Of a stretch of 5,751 nucleotides of DNA, positions 1 through 5,751 are shown in pieces. The position numbers were made by a program, and so were the translations under genes. The notes beneath the pieces are model-generated. The model did not search any database. It saw only the letters and a program-made list of their open reading frames with translations, and had not been told where the DNA came from. Source of the DNA: Thiotrichaceae bacterium. GTDB lineage: Bacteria > Pseudomonadota > Gammaproteobacteria > SZUA-229. The stretch spans positions 16,178 to 21,928 of the forward strand of contig NVWZ01000001.1 of assembly GCA_002746365.1 (NCBI GenBank), read 5' to 3'. Positions within the stretch are counted from its first letter, which is position 1. Each line of letters starts with the position of its first letter.

Positions 1-765
1 CCTAAAATTTCTCGTACTGTGGCAATTAAAACCATGGCACTATCACAGGAGTTTGAAGACGACGAACTGGTTGAAGTGAAAGAACGCTTCTTCCGTGAAG
101 CAGAAACGGCTGGTCGCTTAAACCATCCAAACATCGTGACTATATTTGATGCAGGCGAAGAACATGACCTCGCTTTCATCGCGATGGAATATTTAAAAGG
201 TACAGATTTAAGCAAATACATCAAACCGGATACCCTGCTTCCGCTGACAAAAGTTTTATCCATTATCCAGCGCTCAGCAGATGGTATCGATTATGCACAC
301 CAGTACAATGTAGTGCATCGTGACATCAAACCGGCAAACATCATGTGGGATCCAGAGAGTGACGAATGTAAAATCACCGACTTTGGCATTGCCCGCATCA
401 CCGACTCCAGTAAAACGAAAACCGGTATGGTACTGGGCACCCCTTCTTATATGTCACCGGAGCAACTCGCCGGTAAAAAAGTCGAAGGTCAATCAGACAT
501 CTTTTCACTTGGCGTTATGTTATTCCAGATGGTAACGGGACAACTGCCCTTTACTGGCGATTCAATGGCAACATTGATGTATAAAATTGCCAATGAAAAA
601 CACCCTAATGCTGACACCATTAATCCTGACCTGCCTCGCTGCGTGACCGTTATCATCAATCGCGCCATGGAAAAAAACGTTGCGAAACGTTACAAGCGTG
701 GCAAGGAAATGGTTGAAGACATAAACAAATGTCTAAAAATCATGAAAGCCGAAGGCAAATTATAA
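1..765 (+). CDS. Hanks-type serine/threonine protein kinase, 3' part (5' end outside the window)
   Basis: This enzyme transfers phosphate from ATP to Ser/Thr residues of proteins. The reading frame is open to base 1. Counting the first codon as residue 1, it enters at the subdomain II motif VAIK with the ATP-binding lysine K10. The glycine-rich loop and everything before it are therefore missing from the window, and the GTG at 19 is an internal Val, not a start. Seen in order: the helix-C glutamate in FFREAE (about 33), the catalytic loop HRDIKPAN (D108, K110, N113), DFG (D127), an activation segment with several Thr/Ser and GTPSYMSPE (about 146-154), the SDIFSLGVM motif (D166) and a conserved Arg near 230. 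All catalytic residues visible are intact, and it is an RD kinase. It ends about 20 residues after the catalytic domain with no C-terminal membrane segment or sensor domain, so any sensory or membrane part must be N-terminal. From memory, close gammaproteobacterial relatives carry an N-terminal CHASE2 region; that cannot be checked here. Its stop codon overlaps the start of the phosphatase gene. Confidence 0.96.
   Translation, partial: PKISRTVAIKTMALSQEFEDDELVEVKERFFREAETAGRLNHPNIVTIFDAGEEHDLAFIAMEYLKGTDLSKYIKPDTLLPLTKVLSIIQRSADGIDYAHQYNVVHRDIKPANIMWDPESDECKITDFGIARITDSSKTKTGMVLGTPSYMSPEQLAGKKVEGQSDIFSLGVMLFQMVTGQLPFTGDSMATLMYKIANEKHPNADTINPDLPRCVTVIINRAMEKNVAKRYKRGKEMVEDINKCLKIMKAEGKL
751..755 (+). 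promoter_or_regulatory. Ribosome binding site of the PP2C gene, inside the kinase 3' end
   Basis: GAAGG lies 9 bases before the ATG at 765 and favours that start over the in-frame ATG at 729, which would put 12 unusual residues in front of the conserved N-terminus and overlap the kinase gene by 37 bases. The TAATG junction (stop 763-765, start 765-767) suggests translational coupling of kinase and phosphatase. Confidence 0.55.
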
Positions 766-1589
766 TGAGCCTCAAAGGTAAAATCCTGCTTCACGGACAA
801 ACCGACATCGGCTCTGTTCGCGATCATAACGAAGATGCAATCGGTTGTGATGACAATATTGCACTGGCTGTTTTAGCGGATGGAATGGGCGGTCACCGTG
901 GTGGAGAAATGGCAAGCGCCATAACTGTCAGCACGATACTCGAATATATACTCAACAAAACAAAAGACATCAAAACCGGTGAAACGGATGAAGCAACCGG
1001 CTACAGCTCAGAAAGCCTGGCTATTCACGAAGCGGTTACATTAGCGAACAAAAATGTACACGATTCATCAGAAGCCAATGCACAGTATCGTGGCATGGGT
1101 ACAACCGTCGTGGTTGCCATGTTCTACGATAATCGCTTCTCAGTCGCCCACGTTGGCGACTCACGCCTGTATCGTTATCGTGATGGCGAACTCGAACAGA
1201 TTACTCGTGACCACAGTTTGATGCAGGAACTCATCGACCGCGGCTTTTACACACCGGAACAAGCAAGAAACTCACTAAACAAAAATTTAGTCACGCGTGC
1301 TGTCGGTATTGATGCCAATGTTCAGATAGACATACAGGAAGACGTGGTCATGGTTGATGACATTTACCTGTTATGCTCTGACGGCGTCACCGACATGATT
1401 GAAGACAAACTCATCAAATCAGCTATTATGACGAATAGCAATAATTTAGAACTGGCGGCATCAGAAATTATAAAACTTGCAAATGAACACGGCGGGAAAG
1501 ACAACATCTCCGCCCTGCTGGTCAAACCAGTAAAATCATTTCCTGCGAAAAACGGCTTATTCTCTCGCTTTTTTGACTTATTCTCTTAA
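765..1589 (+). CDS. PP2C-family (PPM) protein serine/threonine phosphatase
   Basis: A 274-residue cytoplasmic metal-dependent phosphatase of the bacterial Stp/PrpC/PppA type, expected to remove phosphate from proteins modified by the adjacent kinase. The family motifs are complete and in order: RDHNED (19-24), LADGMGGH (37-44, metal-binding Asp39), GMGTT (110-114), VAHVGDSRLYR (128-137), TRDHS (147-151), TRAVG (178-182), CSDGVTDM (204-211, metal-binding Asp206) and GKDNIS (244-249, Asp246). The length is slightly above the usual 240-260 residues. The extra part is a C-terminal tail (about 259-274) rich in Phe and Leu with Arg and Asp, which could form a short amphipathic helix. The ATG at 765 is preferred over the one at 729 because the protein then begins just before the first conserved strand and has a plausible ribosome binding site. 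It shares the TAATG junction with the kinase, a sign of one operon. The nearest family is certain; the substrate is unknown. Confidence 0.96.
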   Translation: MSLKGKILLHGQTDIGSVRDHNEDAIGCDDNIALAVLADGMGGHRGGEMASAITVSTILEYILNKTKDIKTGETDEATGYSSESLAIHEAVTLANKNVHDSSEANAQYRGMGTTVVVAMFYDNRFSVAHVGDSRLYRYRDGELEQITRDHSLMQELIDRGFYTPEQARNSLNKNLVTRAVGIDANVQIDIQEDVVMVDDIYLLCSDGVTDMIEDKLIKSAIMTNSNNLELAASEIIKLANEHGGKDNISALLVKPVKSFPAKNGLFSRFFDLFS

Positions 1590-1601
1590 TATAGATACAT
1601 A
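1573..1601 (+). promoter_or_regulatory. Possible internal promoter before the FHA gene
   Basis: TTGACT (1573-1578) at the end of the phosphatase gene is a near-consensus -35 box. It is followed after 17 bases by TACATA (1596-1601), a poor -10 box, in a very AT-rich stretch. This could give the FHA gene extra transcription, but AT-rich DNA throws up such matches often, so this is only a candidate. Confidence 0.25.
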
Positions 1602-1611
1602 AACATAATAA

Positions 1612-1631
1612 AATACATATAAAAATGTATT
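1612..1631 (+). repeat. AT-rich inverted repeat directly upstream of the FHA ribosome binding site
   Basis: AATACAT (1612-1618) and ATGTATT (1625-1631) form a perfect 7-base inverted repeat around a 6-base A/T spacer, ending 2 bases before the AAGGA ribosome binding site. A further ATACAT lies at 1595-1600. It could be an operator or a weak mRNA hairpin. There is no T tract, so it is not a terminator. The function is unknown. Confidence 0.35.
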
Positions 1632-1633
1632 GC

Positions 1634-1638
1634 AAGGA
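1634..1638 (+). promoter_or_regulatory. Ribosome binding site of the FHA gene
   Basis: AAGGA sits 6 bases before the ATG at 1645. It selects that codon over the in-frame TTG at 1630, which lies upstream of the site itself and cannot use it. Confidence 0.75.
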
Positions 1639-1644
1639 ACCACA

Positions 1645-2355
1645 ATGGCTAAATTAGTACTCAGCTTTAACGGCGACGTCGTAAAAGAATACGAACTCGA
1701 TAGAGAAATTCTAAGTATCGGGCGCAAACCTGACAATGATATCCACATCGATAACCTTGCTGTAAGTGGCACTCACGCCAAAATACTGACCATTCTCAAT
1801 GATTCATTTATTGAAGACTTAGGCAGCACTAACGGTACTTATATAGCGGGTAATAAAATATCCAAACATGCTCTACAAAATGGTGAGAGCATTGTCATCG
1901 GCAAACACGAACTTAAATACATCAACGCCAATGCAGAATCGGAAGAAGGTGATTTTGAAAAAACCATGATCATCCGCCCGGATGCAGAAGGCATGCCGGA
2001 AACTGAAGAAGCCGATAAAGATATCGAAAAGTCGATTGGTAAAATCGCCGCCGACCTCGCCTCTGCCGGCACTTCAACCAGCGGCCCTGGTGCAGCTAAG
2101 CTGCAGTTAACCTCTGGCACCAATGCCGGTAAAGAACTGCAACTAACCAAAATTTTAACCACACTGGGCAGACCCGGCGTACAGGTTGCCGCAATTACTC
2201 GTCGCCCTACCGGGTACTTTCTCATCGTGGTAGATGCGGGTAAAGATAAAAAGATGCCGTTGGTGAATGACGCTGAGATTGGTAAACAACATCCACTTGC
2301 TGATGATGATGTTATTGAAGTGGCAGGCGTAAAGATGAAATTTAATCTGGTTTAA
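1645..2355 (+). CDS. FHA domain protein with a degenerate second FHA-like domain
   Basis: A 236-residue soluble protein expected to bind phosphothreonine and so read the output of the kinase two genes upstream. Residues 1-93 form a canonical FHA domain: SIGRKPDNDI (24-33, Arg27), SGTHA (41-45, Ser41 and His44) and LGSTNGTYI (59-67, Asn63-Gly64), which are the phosphopeptide-contacting positions. An acidic linker follows, with EKTMII (105-110), and then a low-complexity Ala/Ser/Gly stretch (about 135-150). Residues 152-236 repeat the spacing of an FHA fold (KLQLTSG, LGRPG with Gly175-Arg176, a beta-rich middle and a DDDVIEVAGVKMKF end) but lack the Ser-x-x-His and Asn-Gly residues, so this half probably does not bind phosphate normally. 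No membrane segment or signal peptide is seen. It lies 55 bases after the phosphatase gene on the same strand, probably in the same operon, and is followed by a strong terminator. The first domain is certain; the second assignment is inferred from pattern only. Confidence 0.94.
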   Translation: MAKLVLSFNGDVVKEYELDREILSIGRKPDNDIHIDNLAVSGTHAKILTILNDSFIEDLGSTNGTYIAGNKISKHALQNGESIVIGKHELKYINANAESEEGDFEKTMIIRPDAEGMPETEEADKDIEKSIGKIAADLASAGTSTSGPGAAKLQLTSGTNAGKELQLTKILTTLGRPGVQVAAITRRPTGYFLIVVDAGKDKKMPLVNDAEIGKQHPLADDDVIEVAGVKMKFNLV

Positions 2356-2377
2356 ATTTTACATTTTTTAATTTTGG

Positions 2378-2406
2378 AATCCCACGCTAATACGTGGGAT
2401 TTTTTT
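2378..2406 (+). terminator. Rho-independent terminator of the kinase-phosphatase-FHA operon
   Basis: A perfect 9-base stem (AATCCCACG at 2378-2386, CGTGGGATT at 2393-2401) with a 6-base loop runs into a tract of seven Ts (2400-2406). It lies 22 bases after the FHA stop codon. On the opposite strand the hairpin is not followed by a T tract, so it should work mainly for the + strand operon. Confidence 0.9.
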
Positions 2407-2415
2407 GCGTATTAG
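2387..2415. repeat. Second inverted repeat overlapping the terminator
   Basis: CTAATACG (2387-2394) and CGTATTAG (2408-2415) are a perfect 8-base inverted repeat that shares the loop and part of the 3' arm of the terminator, so the two hairpins exclude each other. On the + strand the second can form only after the T tract has been made. On the - strand it would form first, in the mRNA 3' of rlmD. The rest of the gap up to 2496 shows no gene or T-tract terminator for rlmD. Confidence 0.5.
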
Positions 2416-2496
2416 TTTTATATTCTATGTAGGATCGGCGCAACAAGAAAGTCAGAATAAAAACATAAATATGTTCGTGCGAATAAATAACAAAAA

Positions 2497-3837
2497 CTAC
2501 AACTCAAACACCGCTATCGACTCAACATGCCCGGTATGCGGAAACATATTCATAATGCCTGCTTTAGTTAACTTATAACCTAACTGTTTTACTAAAACCG
2601 CTGCATCGCGAGCCAATGTTGCCGGGTGACAGGAAACATAAACAATCTTTTTCACTTTCATTTTTTTCAATGTGGGCAATATCTCAGCCGCACCAGAGCG
2701 TGGTGGATCCAGTAATATCTTATCGAACTTTTGTTTTATCCAGGGCGCCGATAAAACTTCATCACTGTAGAGATCAGCGTAGAAAAACTCAACATTATTA
2801 ATATTATTGAGTTCGGCATTGTCTCTTGCTTTTTTCACCATCACCAACGAACCTTCAACAGCCGTTACCTGTTTACATCGTCTCGCCATTGCCAATGAAA
2901 AATTACCTAAACCACTAAATAGATCTAACACTATATCATTTTCATCTAACGCTAAATATTCGATTGCGTTACTAACCATACGTTTATTTATTTCAGGATT
3001 AACCTGTGTGAAATCAGATGGCTGAAATTCGATTCTTACATTTTGCTCAGGTAATTCGTAATATAATGGCTCAACCTTTTCCGGATACAATAATTCCAGC
3101 GCATCGGGTTTACCTGCCTGCAAGTAACCAACCAGTGAATGTAACCGACAAAAGTCAGACAGGATTTTTCTATCCGTATCAGACAATATCTCCAGATGAC
3201 GAAACACCAGGACAGTCTGGTCATCCCCTACGGCAACTTCTATCTGAGGAATGGTACGTTTCTCTTCAAGCTGATTGATGCATTCAGCGAGTTCATTGAT
3301 TATCTCACCGACTGAGGCGTGTAATACTTCACAACGATCCGTTTCTGTTATAAACGATGAATTACGTTCTCTGAAACCAACCAGAACCTTTTCTTTTTTA
3401 TGTACATAACGTACACCTAAACGCGCTTTATGACGATAGCCATACTCAGGCCCCAGCAACGGCTCTAATACCTCGTCAGGCATCACATCCAAATGTTTTA
3501 GTTGATCGAGTAACATGGCTTGTTTAAGTTCAATCTGGGCCGGTGAAGACATGTGTTGCAAACTACAACCACCACACATCCCAAACGCTTTGCATTTTGG
3601 CTCTATACGCAAACTGGATGCTTTCAGCACTTCCACTGTTCGACCTTCTGCAATATCTTTTTTTAACCTGGTATATTTAAATTGGACTCGTTCGCCCGTT
3701 AAAGCCTGGTCGATAAATACTGTACGCTCATCAACATGTGCGATACCTCTACCCTCATTGGATAAAGCAGTAATTTCGACTTCGATGGGTTCTTCAGGCA
3801 ACGGCTTTTTACGTCGCCTGCCTCTTTTAGTAGACAT
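2497..3837 (-). CDS. rlmD: 23S rRNA (uracil-1939-C5)-methyltransferase RlmD
   Basis: This enzyme methylates U1939 of 23S rRNA at C5 using S-adenosylmethionine. The 446 residues compare with about 433 in E. coli RlmD (formerly RumA). In order: a basic N-terminus (RGRRRKK), a TRAM RNA-binding domain (about 15-75), the iron-sulfur cluster cysteines C82, C88 and C91 in CKAFGMCGGC with C169 as the fourth, a central RNA-binding part, then the Rossmann-type methyltransferase with the SAM loop LDLFSGLGNFS (304-314), LLDPPRSGA (375-383), the nucleophile C403 in VSCHPATLARD and the general base E439 in GHVES. All key residues are present. The ATG at 3837 is the natural start, with a weak GAAGAA site upstream. 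It lies 66 bases after cysM on the same strand, and the gap holds a REP-like palindrome. At its 3' end it is convergent with the FHA gene, where relatives often have relA. Confidence 0.98.
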   Translation of the reverse strand: MSTKRGRRRKKPLPEEPIEVEITALSNEGRGIAHVDERTVFIDQALTGERVQFKYTRLKKDIAEGRTVEVLKASSLRIEPKCKAFGMCGGCSLQHMSSPAQIELKQAMLLDQLKHLDVMPDEVLEPLLGPEYGYRHKARLGVRYVHKKEKVLVGFRERNSSFITETDRCEVLHASVGEIINELAECINQLEEKRTIPQIEVAVGDDQTVLVFRHLEILSDTDRKILSDFCRLHSLVGYLQAGKPDALELLYPEKVEPLYYELPEQNVRIEFQPSDFTQVNPEINKRMVSNAIEYLALDENDIVLDLFSGLGNFSLAMARRCKQVTAVEGSLVMVKKARDNAELNNINNVEFFYADLYSDEVLSAPWIKQKFDKILLDPPRSGAAEILPTLKKMKVKKIVYVSCHPATLARDAAVLVKQLGYKLTKAGIMNMFPHTGHVESIAVFEL

Positions 3838-3870
3838 AATTTATTTCTTCAAATGTATACGAATTTCTCG

Positions 3871-3891
3871 TTCCCATGCTCTGCGTGGGAA
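3871..3891. repeat. Short REP-like palindrome between cysM and rlmD
   Basis: TTCCCATGC (3871-3879) and GCGTGGGAA (3883-3891) form a 9-base stem with one T-G wobble and a 3-base loop. The sequence resembles the CGTTCCCACGCTC...GCGTGGGAA palindromes that I recall as scattered in intergenic DNA of many gammaproteobacteria and that are often grouped with REP elements. There is no T tract on either side, so it is not a simple terminator, but it could act on mRNA stability between cysM and rlmD. Confidence 0.65.
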
Positions 3892-3903
3892 TCAGATGTG
3901 CTA

Positions 3904-4797
3904 TCAACTGTTCGGAAAAATGCCGGTAGAAAGGTAACGGTCGCCACGATCACAAACGATGGATACAATAACAGCATTTTCAACCTGTCGACTCAATTTT
4001 AATGCAGCGGCAACGGCACCACCCGATGATACACCACAGAACAGGCCTTCTTTAGTTGCCAACGCTCGTGTGGTATCTTCAGCTTCTTGCTGACCTATAT
4101 CCAGTGTTTGATCGACACGGGCGCCATCAAATATTCCGGGCATATATTCTTTTGGCCAGCGACGAATACCCGGTATACGCGAACCCTCCTCCGGTTGCAC
4201 ACCCACTATCTGCACATCAGAATTTTGTTCTTTTAAAAACCGCGAGACACCCATAATGGTTCCAGTCGTGCCCATAGCGCTAACAAAGTGCGTGATGTTT
4301 CCCGCTGTTTGTTGCCAAATTTCTGGCCCCGTAGTCAAATAATGCGCTTGCGGATTGTCGGGATTATTAAACTGATCCAGCACTTTCCCTTTACCCTCAT
4401 CCTGCATTTGTAAAGCCAAATCGCGTGCACCTTCCATACTTTGTTCTTGTGTCACTGAGATTAGCTCGGCACCGTATGCCCGCATCGCTGCACGACGCTC
4501 TTCACTCATATTATCAGGCATAATTAGCCGCATCCGGTAGCCCATTACTGCCGCCGCCATCGCTAGTGCAATACCTGTATTACCACTGGTTGCTTCGATT
4601 AGAGTATCACCCGGTTTAATATCGCCCCGTTTCTCAGCCTGAACAATCATATTTAACGCGGGGCGATCTTTTACTGAACCAGCTGGATTATTACCTTCCA
4701 GTTTAAGCAGAATCGTATTACTACTTTCAGGCACCATTCGTTGAAGACGGACCAATGGGGTATTTCCAATCGTATCGGCTAATGTCTGGTATTTCAT
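3904..4797 (-). CDS. cysM: Cysteine synthase B (O-acetylserine sulfhydrylase B) CysM
   Basis: A PLP-dependent cytoplasmic enzyme that makes cysteine from O-acetylserine and sulfide; the CysM isozyme can also use thiosulfate. The 297 residues compare with about 303 in E. coli. Seen: TIGNTPLVRL near the N-terminus, the PLP Schiff-base lysine K43 in NPAGSVKDRPA, the substrate loop TSGNTG (70-75), the PLP phosphate-binding loop GTTGT (176-180), and GVSSGGA (255-261) at the cofactor ring. EGSRIPGIRRWP (204-215) and the C-terminal CDRGDRYLSTG (282-292) are typical of CysM and separate it from CysK. The ATG at 4797 fits the family N-terminus, but there is no clear ribosome binding site in front of it. 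It is the first gene of a likely cysM-rlmD unit and is divergent from the sensor kinase gene, a neighbourhood known in other gammaproteobacteria. No truncation or missing residue is seen. Confidence 0.97.
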   Translation of the reverse strand: MKYQTLADTIGNTPLVRLQRMVPESSNTILLKLEGNNPAGSVKDRPALNMIVQAEKRGDIKPGDTLIEATSGNTGIALAMAAAVMGYRMRLIMPDNMSEERRAAMRAYGAELISVTQEQSMEGARDLALQMQDEGKGKVLDQFNNPDNPQAHYLTTGPEIWQQTAGNITHFVSAMGTTGTIMGVSRFLKEQNSDVQIVGVQPEEGSRIPGIRRWPKEYMPGIFDGARVDQTLDIGQQEAEDTTRALATKEGLFCGVSSGGAVAAALKLSRQVENAVIVSIVCDRGDRYLSTGIFPNS

Positions 4798-5080
4798 ATT
4801 ATCGTAGGATTTATCTGTATTTAGTAAACGTCATGCTAGACTTGTTCATGTTTTTATGGACTGTATTCTACTTGATTATGCACAATAAACTATCATCCAA
4901 TGAATATATTTAGAGAGCTTTTCACGATGTATATTTCTCGTCAGAGCAAGAAAAAAATTGTCGAAGAAACGCAGCTTACACAGCATCAGTGAGTATTTTT
5001 AACGCTACCATGACGGAAAAGATGCTTCGTGCAAAGCTCTCGTTGAACCTAACCTGATACACAACGATACCTCAATAAAC
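4798..5080. other. Divergent intergenic region between cysM and the sensor kinase gene
   Basis: This region must hold the promoters of both flanking genes, but no strong sigma-70 pair is obvious. On the + strand TTGTTC (4842-4847) and TATTCT (4864-4869), 16 bases apart, are the best candidate seen, and it is weak. A 21-codon reading frame (4927-4992, beginning MYISRQSKKK) follows an AGAGAG at 4912-4917. Another short frame starts with ATG at 5010 and ends at 5057. Neither is recognised, and both may be chance. No tRNA, terminator or clear operator was found. Confidence 0.5.
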
Positions 5081-5751
5081 GTGAAATCTTTCGGACTAAG
5101 CAAGCAGATTCTAATCATTTCAATATTTCCAGGATTGTTGATTGGCTTGTTTTTGTCTATTTATTATACATATGACCAATTTTCTTTAATTTCCAACACA
5201 CAAAATAAATATGGAAATTTCATTGTCAAGCAAATTCGCCCCGTTACAGAACTGGCTTTACTCAATAATGAGCTGGAAAAATTAAAACCAATACTGCAGG
5301 ATATAGCGTCAAACGACAATGTTAACTATATAAGAATTAGTGATGCGAACAACCAGGATATCATTATTATTAATGGCAACAAGGACGAAGAGAATAAACA
5401 AACTTTTCAGCTCTACAATTTTTTCGAAAAGGAACGCTATTCCACATTCAAAATGCCAGTATATCATTCCTATCAATTGCCCGACAAAACGTATTTCACG
5501 GAAATTATTGCTAACATTGAAATTAAATTAGATACCAGGGAAGCCACAGTAGAAAAAATCGATCATGTTTTAAAAGGCGGTTCGATTACAGTTTTAATCA
5601 TGTTTATTTTCTCCCTGTTTATATTCAAACTTAGTAAAAAAATCACTTCGCCTATCACATCATTAACCAGCAGTGTTCGAAACATAACTGCGGGTGATCT
5701 TGACTCACACATTGATCAAAAATCGACAGGTGAAATCGGCGTTCTTGAATC
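5081..5751 (+). CDS. barA: Membrane sensor histidine kinase, BarA/GacS-like, 5' part (cut by window end)
   Basis: The N-terminal 223 residues of an inner-membrane sensor are visible. Seen: a short cytoplasmic start (MKSFGLSKQ when GTG is read as Met), TM1 (about 10-30), a periplasmic domain of about 135 residues, TM2 (about 167-184) and the beginning of a HAMP linker, with the conserved Pro191 in KKITSPITSL and GEIGVL (217-222). The histidine kinase, receiver and Hpt parts would lie beyond the window. This layout, the N-terminal style and the position divergent from cysM-rlmD point to BarA/GacS, the sensor that phosphorylates UvrY/GacA and thereby controls CsrA/RsmA-sequestering small RNAs. 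No ATG or TTG lies in frame between the upstream stop (5000-5002) and TM1, so GTG at 5081 is the only reasonable start, although no ribosome binding site precedes it. The gene is visibly AT-rich. A chemoreceptor or another HAMP sensor is not excluded, because the catalytic part is not seen. Confidence 0.85.
   Translation, partial: MKSFGLSKQILIISIFPGLLIGLFLSIYYTYDQFSLISNTQNKYGNFIVKQIRPVTELALLNNELEKLKPILQDIASNDNVNYIRISDANNQDIIIINGNKDEENKQTFQLYNFFEKERYSTFKMPVYHSYQLPDKTYFTEIIANIEIKLDTREATVEKIDHVLKGGSITVLIMFIFSLFIFKLSKKITSPITSLTSSVRNITAGDLDSHIDQKSTGEIGVLE

Noticed and set aside
1839..2225. 128-codon open frame on the - strand
   Set aside because: It lies antisense inside the FHA gene, its product is compositionally odd (Ser/Leu/Ala-rich), and it shows no known motif; it is a shadow of the real gene.
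3018..3278. 86-codon and neighbouring open frames antisense to rlmD
   Set aside because: They overlap the conserved rlmD coding sequence with no ribosome binding site or motif; chance frames.
3515..3937. 140-codon open frame on the + strand
   Set aside because: It is antisense to the 5' half of rlmD and runs over its start into the 3' end of cysM. The rlmD frame is unmistakable and this product has no recognisable motif.
4970..4990. Possible GacA-type upstream box (TGTAAG half site on the - strand)
   Set aside because: Only one half of the palindromic consensus is present and no small RNA-like terminator follows.
4927..5080. Remnant of a broken gene before the sensor kinase
   Set aside because: All three forward frames were read through. 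None gives a recognisable protein and the pieces do not join into one by a single frameshift, so a pseudogene cannot be supported.
5340..5531. 63-codon open frame on the + strand
   Set aside because: It lies out of frame inside the sensor kinase gene, whose own frame is open from 5081 to the window end with membrane segments and HAMP start.
1..5751. CRISPR array, tRNA or insertion sequence
   Set aside because: No regularly spaced repeats, no cloverleaf-like segment and no transposase or terminal inverted repeats were seen.

Overview
The window looks like chromosomal DNA of a moderately AT-rich gammaproteobacterium. The main evidence is a cysM-rlmD gene pair divergent from a gene that begins like a BarA/GacS hybrid sensor kinase, a neighbourhood I recall from Pseudomonas-like and related gammaproteobacteria. 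The genus cannot be fixed from the sequence alone.

Left third (1-2406, + strand): a Ser/Thr signalling cassette. It holds the 3' part of a Hanks-type protein kinase (its N-terminus lies upstream of the window), a PP2C-type phosphatase whose ATG overlaps the kinase stop codon by one base, and, 55 bases on, a protein with an N-terminal FHA phosphothreonine-reading domain and a C-terminal half that looks like a second, degenerate FHA fold. A strong intrinsic terminator closes the cassette. Together these are a writer, an eraser and a reader of protein phosphothreonine. No type VI secretion or cell-wall gene is visible to say what output they control.

Middle (2497-4797, - strand): cysM (O-acetylserine sulfhydrylase B, cysteine synthesis) is followed after 66 bases by rlmD (23S rRNA m5U1939 methyltransferase). 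The gap between them holds a short REP-like palindrome whose core resembles the terminator stem of the signalling cassette. rlmD is convergent with the cassette. In many relatives rlmD is followed by relA, which is not here.

Right end (4798-5751): a 283-base divergent intergenic region without a convincing gene, then the 5' part of a membrane sensor kinase gene (TM1, periplasmic domain, TM2, start of HAMP), read from a GTG start and cut by the window edge. By context and architecture it is most likely barA/gacS, the sensor that acts through UvrY/GacA and the CsrA/RsmA small-RNA system.

The enzymes in the middle are ordinary housekeeping genes. The points most worth a second look are the kinase-phosphatase-FHA cassette, the putative phospho-switch threonine and the degenerate second domain of the FHA protein, and the related palindromes.
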